Source: a virus. Taken from it: 64,000 bases of DNA. Where the stretch lies: positions 1 through 64,000 of IMG/VR virus record IMGVR_UViG_3300035670_000026. The stretch is one strand, 5' to 3'. Of the stretch, positions 54,935 through 63,427 are shown piece after piece (the stretch's first letter is position 1; every line of letters begins with the position of its first letter). The position numbers were made by a program, and so were the translations under genes. Below the pieces are notes generated by a model, which worked only from the letters and a program-made list of their open reading frames with translations, was not told the DNA's origin and searched no databases.

Positions 54935-55543
54935 ATGAAAACACTACAACAAGAATATCAACTTATAAAAGAGGGAAAAGGTAATAAAGACCATTTCCTT
55001 AAAATGGCTAGAAATATGTTTCCTGAATATATTGCTCATGGAAATGATTTTAATGCTGCTGTATCTATTTTAAAAAGTAAAAGTCTTTTAAGTGAAGCAG
55101 TAGGTGGTGTAGTAACTTTATCAACTCAACCTAACTGGTTTAAAATCTTTAATGATAATATTGCTGAAGCAGTAGGTGTTAAAGATAAAAAAGAGTATGG
55201 TGATCAAAATACATTTGAAAAAATTGATAAAGATGTAGCTAAAGATTTAGCAAATCAATTTGATAATAATAACCCTAAAAATATTGATAACCTTTATGGT
55301 CAATCATTTTTATTAGGTTATTTAACAGAAATGGGTGATCCTAAAAATGCTAAAAAAACAGTTGATGAATTAAAAGATATTGTAGCTAAAAACATGGCTA
55401 AAGATATCAATTACTACCATACAAATGCTTCATTCGGTGTTAAAGGAATTGGATACACTAAAGATTCAGTTGGAATGGGTGAACCTAAAGCACTAAAAGG
55501 AAAATATAAATCAAGTGGCTACGGCGATTTAGATAAAAAATAA
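54935..55543 (+). CDS. Conserved head-region protein with capsid-targeting-like start
   Basis: 202 residues. MKTLQQEYQLIKEGKGNKDH is close in form to the start of T4 internal protein III (M-K-T-Y-Q-E-F-I-A-E-A), with an I-K-E site. FLKMARNMFPEYIAHGNDFN and the C-terminal GYGDLDKK are conserved in marine T4-like phages. Likely packaged in the prohead core. Located beside the protease gene. Confidence 0.66.
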   Translation: MKTLQQEYQLIKEGKGNKDHFLKMARNMFPEYIAHGNDFNAAVSILKSKSLLSEAVGGVVTLSTQPNWFKIFNDNIAEAVGVKDKKEYGDQNTFEKIDKDVAKDLANQFDNNNPKNIDNLYGQSFLLGYLTEMGDPKNAKKTVDELKDIVAKNMAKDINYYHTNASFGVKGIGYTKDSVGMGEPKALKGKYKSSGYGDLDKK

Positions 55544-55546
55544 TTC

Positions 55547-56152
55547 ATGAAACAAGTATTAATTGAAACAATTCCGTTTTCAGTTGCTCCCATACAACTA
55601 ACTGAAGGTTTAAAAGCACCTTCTGGTAATCCTTTAGTTGAAGGAATACTTGCTACAGCTGAAGTTAAAAACGGAAACGGAAGATATTATCCTAGAGAAT
55701 TATGGGATAGAGAAATTAGTAAGTATACTGAAATTGTTAAAGAAAATAGAGCAACAGGTGAATTAGATCACCCTGATTCTTCAATTATTAACCTTAAAAA
55801 CGTATCACATATTATTAGAGATATTTGGTGGGACGGAGATAAGGTAATGGGTAAGTTAGAAATTTTACCTACCGTTTCTGGTAATATTTTAAAAGCATTA
55901 ATCGAAAACAATGTAACAGTAGGTGTATCATCTCGTGGTATGGGTTCATTAAAACAAATTGGTGAAACCTTAGAAGTACAAGATGATTTTGAATTACTTT
56001 GCTGGGATTTTGTTTCAACTCCTTCTAATCCAGGTTCATATATGCATTTGGTAAAAGAAGGTAAAGAATATATTGAAAAAGACGATTTTGCAAAAGTAAA
56101 TTCTATATTAACAGAAATACTTTGCGCTAATGGGACTTGTCCCGTTTTCTAA
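55547..56152 (+). CDS. 21: Prohead core protease, gp21-like
   Basis: 201 residues, near the T4 length. Serine-protease signature of the herpesvirus-assemblin-like phage proteases: His75 in GELDHPD, Ser128/Ser129 in VGVSSRGMGSL, and a late aspartate in CWDFVSTPSNPG. The N-terminal LTEGL could be a self-processing site (I/L-x-E). Cleaves scaffold, capsid protein and internal proteins during maturation. Precedes scaffold and capsid genes. Confidence 0.92.
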   Translation: MKQVLIETIPFSVAPIQLTEGLKAPSGNPLVEGILATAEVKNGNGRYYPRELWDREISKYTEIVKENRATGELDHPDSSIINLKNVSHIIRDIWWDGDKVMGKLEILPTVSGNILKALIENNVTVGVSSRGMGSLKQIGETLEVQDDFELLCWDFVSTPSNPGSYMHLVKEGKEYIEKDDFAKVNSILTEILCANGTCPVF

Positions 56153-56183
56153 GACGCCTGCTACCTTAGGCATTTTAAACCGT

Positions 56184-56226
56184 ACCCGTAAGCATACCAT
56201 AAGAACTGCTTGCGGGTCTTTTTTTT
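56184..56226 (+). terminator. Rho-independent terminator after gp21
   Basis: ACCCGTAAGCA (56184-56194) pairs with TGCTTGCGGGT (56207-56217), 11 bp, followed by CTTTTTTTTCC. It separates the protease unit from scaffold and capsid genes. Confidence 0.92.
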
Positions 56227-56273
56227 CCACAATAGGCGACTTTAAAAAATTTTCATATATGTATATTCGTAAT

Positions 56274-56295
56274 ATGCGATTTTCTTATATCGCAT
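56274..56295 (+). promoter_or_regulatory. Hairpin in the scaffold-capsid leader
   Basis: ATGCGAT (56274-56280) pairs with ATCGCAT (56289-56295); a TAATAAATTTTATTA palindrome follows at 56301. The 56227-56374 leader of the capsid operon holds no gene and no TATTTATA motif; these elements may carry its expression signal. Confidence 0.4.
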
Positions 56296-56374
56296 CACGC
56301 TAATAAATTTTATTACGCTTCGACAATCGTCACTAATAAGCGTATTTCCAACATTTAATTTGAGGACAAAAAGT

Positions 56375-57535
56375 ATGAACAGAGATCTGCTAAAAGAAGC
56401 AATCGCTGATGCAAAAGCTGTTAAAGAAACTGCTATTGCAAATGCAAAAGCTGCTTTGGAAGAAGCGTTTACTCCCTATTTGAAAGAAAAGTTAGCTGCA
56501 AAGTTAGCTGAAATGGATGATATGGAAGAAGCCGAAATCGAAGAAGCTAAAAAAGAAGAGAAAGACATGAAGGAAGGTTACGACATGGACGAATCTTATG
56601 AAATGGAAGAAGCCAATGACAAAAAAGGGTACGAAGGCCAAATGGGCAAGAAAAAATTAGGTACCAAAGAAATGTCAGAAGCTAATGAAATGGAAGAAGG
56701 TAAAGACCTTGACGAAATGGACCTTGATGAACTTCTTAGAGAACTTGATGATATGGAAGAAGGAAAAAAAGAAGACGTAATGGAAGGTGAAGATGACCTC
56801 ATCAACGATCCCAAAGGACCTACAGCACATGGTAATGTTGCTGAAGAGGAAGAAATGGAAATGGGTGAAGAAGATGAAGAAATCGATCTTGAAAATATGT
56901 CTGAAGATGACCTAAAATCATTCATCGAATCAGTAATCGCTGATATGGTAGCCGCTGGGGAACTAGAAGGCGAAGTTAAAGGCGAAGAAGGTGAAGAAGA
57001 AGAAGTTGAAGCTTCTGAAGAAGAAGAAGTAAACATTGACGAATTGGTAGCCGAGTTAGAGGAAAGAAAAAAGTACGGTGGTAATAAAGGAGACGTTCCT
57101 GCTGCTAAACGTGGTGACAAAAAAGACACTGCTGAAGAAGAAGGCGTTGAAGACTACAAGAAAAAAGTTAAAGAAATGAAACATGAACTTGAAGAAGCTT
57201 ATGCCGCTCTTGAAACTGTAAAATCTGACCTTAATGAAGTTAATTTGTTAAATGCTAAATTACTTTACACTAACAAAATCTTTAGAGCTAAAAACTTAAC
57301 TGAATCACAGAAAGTAAAAGTATTGGAAGCTTTTGATAAAGCAACCACAGTAAAAGAAACTAAATTAGTCTACGAAACATTATCAGGTGAAGTTAAAACA
57401 ACTAAATCTCCGGTAACTGAATCTATGATTGGTGGTGCTTCTAAAGCTGCAGGTGTTGCTCTAACAAAGAAACCAATTCTAGAAGTTAACGATCAATTTG
57501 CTAGATGGCAAACGTTAGCCGGTATTAAAAAATAA
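56375..57535 (+). CDS. 22: Prohead scaffold protein, gp22-like
   Basis: 386 residues, extremely Glu/Asp-rich with long coiled-coil-like helices, as expected of a T4-type core scaffold. It starts MNRDLLKEAIADAKAVKETA, with L-K-E sites; more V/L/M-x-E sites occur throughout, for degradation by gp21. The C-terminus (QFARWQTLAGIKK) is compact and may bind the capsid protein. The ATG at 56375 is chosen over a possible upstream TTG. Direct neighbour of the capsid gene. Confidence 0.88.
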   Translation: MNRDLLKEAIADAKAVKETAIANAKAALEEAFTPYLKEKLAAKLAEMDDMEEAEIEEAKKEEKDMKEGYDMDESYEMEEANDKKGYEGQMGKKKLGTKEMSEANEMEEGKDLDEMDLDELLRELDDMEEGKKEDVMEGEDDLINDPKGPTAHGNVAEEEEMEMGEEDEEIDLENMSEDDLKSFIESVIADMVAAGELEGEVKGEEGEEEEVEASEEEEVNIDELVAELEERKKYGGNKGDVPAAKRGDKKDTAEEEGVEDYKKKVKEMKHELEEAYAALETVKSDLNEVNLLNAKLLYTNKIFRAKNLTESQKVKVLEAFDKATTVKETKLVYETLSGEVKTTKSPVTESMIGGASKAAGVALTKKPILEVNDQFARWQTLAGIKK

Positions 57536-57569
57536 TTTAAACCAAATTTAAAAAACAAAAACAAAAAAA

Positions 57570-59330
57570 ATGTCACAAGTACAACAATTACTCGAAAGCG
57601 CAGCTGGCTCATGGAAGTCACTTCAGAGCGACGCTGCAAGATTATCTGGAAAGTGGACCAAAACAGGTCTTCTTGAAGGTCTTGGCGAGGTTGAAAAAAA
57701 TAACATGTCTATCTTGTTAGAAAACCAAGCTAAACAATTAGTAACTGAAAATAATACTATCTCTTCTAACTCATCATTCGTTTCTAACGGACAAGGTGAG
57801 AACTGGGCTGGTATTGCTCTTCCTTTGGTACGTAAAGTATTCGGTACTATCGTAGCAAAAGAATTCGTTTCAGTTCAACCAATGAACATGCCATCAGGTC
57901 TTGTGTTCTTCTTAGATTTCCAATACGGAAACAATAAGACACCATTTACTGCTGGTTCTTCTTTGTATGGTAACAGAAACACTGCTTCTCAATTCCCATT
58001 CTCTACTCCAGCTGCTGAAGGTGGTTTATATGGTGGTCCAGAAGGTCGTTTCACTTACGCTACTAACCAATTCTCAGGTTCAACTACATTAACCGGTTCA
58101 ATCGGTGGTGGTGCTGCTCCAACAGCTGCTGCTGGTGTTGCTGTAGTTACTTCAGCTTCATGGGCTGACTTAAACTTTGATTCTGCTTACTCAGCTTCTG
58201 TTGTTGCTGGTGAAATTTACGAAATCTTAGTTCCTACAGCTTCTACTTTATTACCATCATTTGACCAAGATGCAGTTCGTGGTTTCGTTGGTTCAGGTTC
58301 ACTTGCTAGTGGTATCTTTGCTCCAGCAGGTTTGTTACCAGCATTTACAAACTACAACTACACTAACAACACAATTGCTTTCTATTACACTGCTTCTGCA
58401 GCTGCAACTGCCGCTCAATTGTCAGGTTCAATAACGTTCTTCTACGAAAAAGCTGGTTCACAAGATGGTATTCCTTCCTTCTCAGGTGGTAATAACTTCA
58501 GCGGATCTGGTCGTGGTGATTTCGAAGCTTCAGGTTCTTTCTCAGTACCTAACGCTGCGTCTGCTACTCAAATCGTTATCCCAGAGATCAACGTTAGAAT
58601 GCAATCTCAAGCCATCACTGCTAAAACCAAGAAATTGAAGGCAGTATGGACTCCTGAATTTGCTCAAGACTTGGCTGCTTACCAGAACATCGACGCTGAA
58701 GCTGAATTGACTAACATTATGAGTGAGTACATTTCAATGGAAATTGATTTGGAAATCTTAGACATGTTGATCGAAGATGCTGCTGCTGCTACTGAGTACT
58801 GGTCAGCTATTAACAACCAAGTTTATAGCAACGGTGCTTTTGCTGCTAACTCTTCAGCTTTCTTTAACACTCAAGGTCAGTGGTTCCAAACTTTAGGTAC
58901 TAAAATCCAAAAAGTATCTAACAAGATCCACCAGTTAACTTTGAGAGGTGGTGCTAACTTCTTAGTAACTTCTCCTACAATCGCTACTATCCTTGAGTCA
59001 ATCCCAGGATTTGCTTCTACTAACAACGGTGAAGCTGATCAAATGGAATACGCTTTCGGTGTACAGAAAGTTGGTTCAGTAAATGGTCGTTACAAAGTTT
59101 ACAAAAACCCTTACATGACTGAAAACTTGATCCTTATGGGTTACAGAGGTTCTCAGTTCTTGGAAACTGGTGCTGTATTCGCTCCTTACATTCCGTTGAT
59201 CATGACTCCTCTAGTGTACGATCCTGATACCTTCACTCCACGTAAAGGTTTATTGACTCGTTACGCTAAGAAGATGTTACGTCCTGAATTCTATGGTAAG
59301 ATTTACATCAATGGTTTAAATACCATTTAA
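57570..59330 (+). CDS. 23: Major capsid protein, gp23-like
   Basis: 586 residues, HK97-fold T4-type capsid protein. Conserved landmarks: VSVQPMNMPSGLVFFLDFQY, KTKKLKAVWTPEFAQDLAAY, EYISMEIDLEILDMLI and the C-terminal TRYAKKMLRPEFYGKIYING. The predicted cleavage is after Glu60 (QLVTE, then NNTISSNS), close to T4 Glu65. An inserted Ser/Gly/Ala-rich region (about 150-340) enlarges the protein relative to T4. Many C-ending codons (AAC, TTC, ATC) set it apart from its AT-ending neighbours and suggest very high expression. Confidence 0.95.
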   Translation: MSQVQQLLESAAGSWKSLQSDAARLSGKWTKTGLLEGLGEVEKNNMSILLENQAKQLVTENNTISSNSSFVSNGQGENWAGIALPLVRKVFGTIVAKEFVSVQPMNMPSGLVFFLDFQYGNNKTPFTAGSSLYGNRNTASQFPFSTPAAEGGLYGGPEGRFTYATNQFSGSTTLTGSIGGGAAPTAAAGVAVVTSASWADLNFDSAYSASVVAGEIYEILVPTASTLLPSFDQDAVRGFVGSGSLASGIFAPAGLLPAFTNYNYTNNTIAFYYTASAAATAAQLSGSITFFYEKAGSQDGIPSFSGGNNFSGSGRGDFEASGSFSVPNAASATQIVIPEINVRMQSQAITAKTKKLKAVWTPEFAQDLAAYQNIDAEAELTNIMSEYISMEIDLEILDMLIEDAAAATEYWSAINNQVYSNGAFAANSSAFFNTQGQWFQTLGTKIQKVSNKIHQLTLRGGANFLVTSPTIATILESIPGFASTNNGEADQMEYAFGVQKVGSVNGRYKVYKNPYMTENLILMGYRGSQFLETGAVFAPYIPLIMTPLVYDPDTFTPRKGLLTRYAKKMLRPEFYGKIYINGLNTI

Positions 59331-59363
59331 TCTAAAGTAGACTAGGATAACTTTTCGAAATGA

Positions 59364-59391
59364 GAACCCCGCGCAAGCGGGGTTCTTTTTT
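59364..59391 (+). terminator. Rho-independent terminator after the capsid gene
   Basis: GAACCCCGC (59364-59372), GCAA loop, GCGGGGTTC (59377-59385), then TTTTTT. A GNRA-capped 9-bp stem. Confidence 0.95.
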
Positions 59392-59393
59392 CA

Positions 59394-59401
59394 TATTTAT
59401 A
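59394..59401 (+). promoter_or_regulatory. TATTTATA late-type motif
   Basis: Within TCATATTTATAACAAATG, directly after the terminator and 4 nt before the next start codon. Confidence 0.55.
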
Positions 59402-59405
59402 ACAA

Positions 59406-59858
59406 ATGAATAATTTAACAGCATTTAATTATAATCTAAACACTTCAACTTCTGGAGCTGTAGAAGATGGTAACGTATCATATGCTACTGCGTCGTATAT
59501 TGAATCTGGCTCATTTGGATTAACATGGGGATATGAAGTTTGTGCTATTAGTGGTTATACGTTTATAAGCGATTCATATACACAAAATTATTCACCTACA
59601 TCATCTGCTACCCCTATATTTTATGTCACGGCTACTACAAAATCGGTTGATGTTTTAGATACTATAAATAGATTACACGATAGAATCACTCAAACTCCAT
59701 TTACATATATTAATACCGCTTTAAATTGGATTAGTGGTAGCGACAAATATATTACTTTATATACTTGTAGTATTTACGATTACCCAGCAGATTTATTACA
59801 AGAAGACGGAAACTATTTATTACAAGAAGATACATCAAATATTAAGTTAGAATTTTAA
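59406..59858 (+). CDS. Virion-like protein, unknown
   Basis: 150 residues, beta-rich, Ser/Thr/Tyr-rich, with a helix DVLDTINRLHDRITQTPF. It ends with near repeats DLLQEDGNYLLQEDTSNI. Its place right after the capsid gene suggests a head or neck accessory protein. No family recognised. Confidence 0.6.
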   Translation: MNNLTAFNYNLNTSTSGAVEDGNVSYATASYIESGSFGLTWGYEVCAISGYTFISDSYTQNYSPTSSATPIFYVTATTKSVDVLDTINRLHDRITQTPFTYINTALNWISGSDKYITLYTCSIYDYPADLLQEDGNYLLQEDTSNIKLEF

Positions 59859-59860
59859 TC

Positions 59861-60505
59861 ATGCCAAATTTACCTATATCCCAATTACCCTCAGCATCCG
59901 CACTATCACCAGATAATGTATTTGCTGTTGTTCAAAATGGTACAACAAAACAATCTCCTTATAGTTTTATTTTGTATGCTCCTACAAATAACTACGGACT
60001 ATTTAATCAAACAAGCTCAAGCCCACCAGTAACAGGAGTTGCTCCTTTCTCAGGTAGTTTAATTGATGGGGGTATTGGAACATTATCTATCCCAGCTAAT
60101 GGATTTATTAAAGGAGATGCTTTTCAAGCTACTTTATCTGGAATAATAAGTGCTGAAAATAATAAAACTCTTGAAATTACTATTAAAGCAGGTAGTGCAA
60201 TTTTAACAGACACTGGAATTATTTCTATGCCTGGAATTAGTACTAAAAATTGGAGAATGGATATAGATTTTTCTATTAATGAAATAGGAGGAGCCGGAAC
60301 AGCAGAAGTATCTACAGCAGGAACTATTACTTTTAGAAAAGATGCATCTGGAGAAGTATTAACTGAAATTTTTAGTACAATTAATAATACAACTTTTGAT
60401 ACTACAACAACAAATACATTAGAAATTATTGCTGAATGGGGTAATTCTCCATCAGCTGCTAGTTCTATTTATACTCAAAACTTTACTTTATTAAAAGTTT
60501 ACTAA
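59861..60505 (+). CDS. Fibre-like virion protein
   Basis: 214 residues. The N-terminus PNLPISQLPSASALSPDNVF, followed by AVVQNGTTKQSPY, is the L-P-I-S-x-L-P-x-x-x-x-L, then V-V-Q-x-G-x-T-x-K/Q pattern typical of phage fibre and appendage proteins. The rest is a beta-sandwich-like domain ending in FTLLKVY. Possibly a head or collar fibre. Confidence 0.65.
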   Translation: MPNLPISQLPSASALSPDNVFAVVQNGTTKQSPYSFILYAPTNNYGLFNQTSSSPPVTGVAPFSGSLIDGGIGTLSIPANGFIKGDAFQATLSGIISAENNKTLEITIKAGSAILTDTGIISMPGISTKNWRMDIDFSINEIGGAGTAEVSTAGTITFRKDASGEVLTEIFSTINNTTFDTTTTNTLEIIAEWGNSPSAASSIYTQNFTLLKVY

Positions 60506-60535
60506 TTTTTTAGTAGTTTTTTTACTTATAGGTAT

Positions 60536-60557
60536 TTCTACTATATGTATAGTAGAA
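60536..60557 (+). repeat. Perfect inverted repeat in an intergenic leader
   Basis: TTCTACTATA-TG-TATAGTAGAA, a perfect 10-bp inverted repeat with a 2-base centre, 27 nt before the DDAH-like gene. A regulator-binding site or a promoter operator is more likely than a hairpin with so small a loop. Confidence 0.6.
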
Positions 60558-60584
60558 TATAAAGTTTAACTAACGTTTTAAAAA

Positions 60585-61499
60585 ATGAAAGAGACCCCAA
60601 GTCAGTTACATCTACAAAGTTATGTGATGAATTTTCCCTTTACCTTATCAACCTCAGATCCAAATAATATTTGGATGCAGGAATTATCAGATGAGGAACT
60701 AGCTGTTAATAAACCTAAAGCATATAAACAATTTATGGATCTTTATAGCTTTATGGCCAGTAATTCTCTAACGTATTTGCTTCCATCAGAAGGAAACTAT
60801 CAGGATCAGGTGTATGTTGCTAATTTAGGTATTTATTTACCACATATAACCGATGAAAATCACATTATTTTATCTAACTTCACATCAGATCCTCGTAAAG
60901 GAGAAGAACTAGTAGGCGAAAAGTTTTTCACCCAAATGGGTTATAAAACGGCTATTTCTCCTTATAAATGGGAAGGTGAAGCTGACTTGAAATATCTTTA
61001 TGATAATGTTTACATTGGAGGTTATGGTATTCGTTCAAATATTAAAACATATGAGTGGATGGAAAAAAATTATGATATGAATATTATTAAGGTTGCTATG
61101 ACCGATGAATATTTGTATCATTTGGATTGTTCTATTTTTGCACTAAACCCAGAACAAACTTTAATATGTACTGAATTATTTGATCCTGAAGAAATAGCTG
61201 AAATTGAAAAACACACTGAAATTATTGATGTAGATATTGAAGATGCTTTAGGTGGAATGACAAATTCAGTTCGTATGGGTAATATGGTTTTATGTGCTTC
61301 TAATATTTCTGAGATGAAAAAAACTCACGAGTATTATGAAGGTGAAAAACATAAAATAGCTTCATTAGAAAAAATTTGTTCAGACGCTGGTATGGAACCT
61401 GTAATATTTAATCTTTCAGAATTTATGAAATCAGGTGCTATGTTAAGCTGTATGGTAATGCATTTAAACAGAATCGATCACAATAGAACCTTACTGTAA
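60585..61499 (+). CDS. DDAH/arginine-deiminase-like amidino-enzyme
   Basis: 304 residues of the guanidino-modifying enzyme superfamily. Landmarks: QDQVYVANLGI (73-83, Asp74), EGEAD with Glu132, YHLDCSIFAL with His179, and a late nucleophile Cys289 in SGAMLSCMVMHL. This order (D, E, H, C) is that of dimethylargininases and arginine deiminases. Substrate unknown; such an enzyme hydrolyses or transfers amidino groups. The DDAH, PSD-like and PhoH genes follow in a row with tiny overlaps, so they are one operon. Confidence 0.78.
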   Translation: MKETPSQLHLQSYVMNFPFTLSTSDPNNIWMQELSDEELAVNKPKAYKQFMDLYSFMASNSLTYLLPSEGNYQDQVYVANLGIYLPHITDENHIILSNFTSDPRKGEELVGEKFFTQMGYKTAISPYKWEGEADLKYLYDNVYIGGYGIRSNIKTYEWMEKNYDMNIIKVAMTDEYLYHLDCSIFALNPEQTLICTELFDPEEIAEIEKHTEIIDVDIEDALGGMTNSVRMGNMVLCASNISEMKKTHEYYEGEKHKIASLEKICSDAGMEPVIFNLSEFMKSGAMLSCMVMHLNRIDHNRTLL

Positions 61500-62245
61500 T
61501 GGCACAAACACTTCAAGATTGGCTAAACGGTGAGGTAAAACAATTACAAAAACTTCCCGTAGGCGAGTTATCTAATACATTTTTCTTTAGAGACCCAATT
61601 CGCCCAATGTATATTGACCATGAGCATTTTTATTCACCCGCTGATGGTACAATTTTGTATCAAAAATACGTTCAAGATCCTACTTCACCTATAATTGAAA
61701 TTAAAGGTATAGATTATACATTACAAGATGTATTAGGTGATGATGAATACAATAAACCATCGTTAGTTATCGGTATATTTATGTCATTTTACGACGTTCA
61801 CATCAACCGCATACCCTATGGTGGAATATTAAAATACAAACCACTAGACGTTATAGAATCAACCAACAAACCAATGTTAGCGGTTGAAAAAGATATTCTA
61901 AATAAAATTGTTAATCCTAACAATATGGAATATCTTAAACATAACGAGAGAATGTGGAATCAAATTTACTCACCCTCTTTAGATTACACTTATTACCTTG
62001 TTCAAATTGCAGATGAGGATGTAAATGTAATTGCTCACTTCACAAATTCACAAAACGATACATTTGCTCAAAATGAAAGATTTTCTTTAATAAGATGGGG
62101 GTCGCAAGTCGATCTAGTACTCCCGTTAGATGAACGATTCGATTTTGACCTTGTTTTAGATAACCACATGCATGTAAATGCTGGATTAGACAAACTAGTT
62201 AAAATTAATTTTAAAGACCATGAACCAACAAAATCACGAAGATGA
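61499..62245 (+). CDS. Phosphatidylserine decarboxylase-like protein
   Basis: 248 residues. FYSPADGTILY (44-54, Asp49), GIFMSFYDVHINRIPYGGIL (92-111, His101) and IRWGSQVDLVLP (198-209, Gly201-Ser202) line up with the PSD family in order. In PSD enzymes the chain self-cleaves before the serine of LGST to form a pyruvoyl group; here the motif is WGSQ, keeping Gly-Ser. No membrane anchor is visible. It may decarboxylate a phosphatidylserine-like or amino-acid substrate. One-base overlap with the previous gene. Confidence 0.75.
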   Translation: MAQTLQDWLNGEVKQLQKLPVGELSNTFFFRDPIRPMYIDHEHFYSPADGTILYQKYVQDPTSPIIEIKGIDYTLQDVLGDDEYNKPSLVIGIFMSFYDVHINRIPYGGILKYKPLDVIESTNKPMLAVEKDILNKIVNPNNMEYLKHNERMWNQIYSPSLDYTYYLVQIADEDVNVIAHFTNSQNDTFAQNERFSLIRWGSQVDLVLPLDERFDFDLVLDNHMHVNAGLDKLVKINFKDHEPTKSRR

Positions 62246-62954
62246 GATCTTCAAAGAAAAAAGAAAACCAAAAAATCCAATTAGATTTAAAATACAACTA
62301 AACGAAGAGCAAAAAGAAGCAAAAGCAAAAATTTTAGATAATACAGTTACATTGTTAGCTGGAGCAGCGGGTTCTGGTAAAACATTGTTAGCATGTCAAA
62401 TAGGTCTTGAAAGATTATTTATGAGAGAAGTTGACAAAGTAATTATTACTCGCCCAACTGTTTCAAAAGAAGAAATTGGATTTCTACCAGGTGATTTAAG
62501 AGAAAAAATGGATCCTTGGGTACAACCAATTTATCAAAACATGTATCTTCTTTATGATAAAGATAAAATAGAAAAACATATTCAAGCTGGTGATATAGAA
62601 ATTGTACCTGTATCATTTATGCGAGGAAGAACATTTGTAAATTCTATTGTAATTGTTGACGAGGCACAAAACGTTACACACGAACAAATGGAAATGATTG
62701 TAACTCGTATTGGTAAAGGATCTAAAATGATTATTTGTGGTGATGACCATCAAGTAGATTTAAAACAAAAACGTGATTCTGGATTTAAATTCTTATATAC
62801 GGCAGCTAAAAAAATTAAAGGATTAGCAGGTATTACTTTAAAACAAAATCACAGAGACGATATTGTAGAATCCTTAATTGATCTTTATAACGAAGAATAC
62901 GAATACAGACAAAACATAGGAACATCAGGTAGCTCAGGAAATTCTCGTAAATAG
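62220..62954 (+). CDS. phoH: PhoH-like P-loop ATPase
   Basis: 244 residues. Walker A LAGAAGSGKTLLA (46-58), the PhoH-specific ITRPTVSKEEIGFLPGDLRE, Walker B SIVIVDEAQNVTHEQM and IICGDDHQVDL. Widespread in marine T4-like phages; the biochemical role is uncertain (RNA-associated ATPase or helicase). It overlaps the PSD-like gene by 26 nt in another frame. Confidence 0.93.
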   Translation: MNQQNHEDEIFKEKRKPKNPIRFKIQLNEEQKEAKAKILDNTVTLLAGAAGSGKTLLACQIGLERLFMREVDKVIITRPTVSKEEIGFLPGDLREKMDPWVQPIYQNMYLLYDKDKIEKHIQAGDIEIVPVSFMRGRTFVNSIVIVDEAQNVTHEQMEMIVTRIGKGSKMIICGDDHQVDLKQKRDSGFKFLYTAAKKIKGLAGITLKQNHRDDIVESLIDLYNEEYEYRQNIGTSGSSGNSRK

Positions 62955-62975
62955 TAAGGAACCCTAGCTTTTTAA

Positions 62976-62983
62976 TATTTATA
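62976..62983 (+). promoter_or_regulatory. TATTTATA late-type motif
   Basis: Within TTAATATTTATATCC, 12 nt before the next gene. Confidence 0.55.
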
Positions 62984-62995
62984 TCCAAAAAGCGA

Positions 62996-63421
62996 ATGGC
63001 AACTCTTACTACACAAATTTACGAAATTTTAACGCTTGATGGAAACGATGTTGGATCATCCCAAATCCAAACTATTAACGGCATAAACTATGTAGATAAT
63101 AGAGTTTTAAGCGTACCTACAGGGTCGGTAACTACTATATTTTCAATGGATGCTACTCCAGGTGCTGGTACTTTTGTAACCAGCAGTATTAAATACATTA
63201 GAGTATCTAATATTAGTACAGTTAATGCCCCAATTCAACTTGTTGTATCCTCTTCAACTGAAGCAATGAGCTATTTTGTAACAACAGGTAGTTCATATAT
63301 GTTATCAACAAGTAAAATGACAGGTAGTGTAGGAGGATTATTATTTGACGATATTAAATCAGTTAAAGTTGAACCTTCTGGTAGTGCAGCAACTTTAGAA
63401 TATTATATAGCAACAACTTAA
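62996..63421 (+). CDS. Small virion-like protein, unknown
   Basis: 141 residues, beta-rich, Ser/Thr-rich, no charge clusters, starting MATLTTQIYEILTLDGNDVG. Typical composition of minor structural proteins. It starts a late unit that continues with the next gene. No family recognised. Confidence 0.6.
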   Translation: MATLTTQIYEILTLDGNDVGSSQIQTINGINYVDNRVLSVPTGSVTTIFSMDATPGAGTFVTSSIKYIRVSNISTVNAPIQLVVSSSTEAMSYFVTTGSSYMLSTSKMTGSVGGLLFDDIKSVKVEPSGSAATLEYYIATT

Positions 63422-63427
63422 TAAATT

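Noticed and set aside
56596-57129. A 177-codon Ser-rich frame antisense to the scaffold gene
   Set aside because: It mirrors the Glu-rich repeats of the scaffold gene; the Ser-rich translation is an artefact of GAA/GAG codons read in reverse.
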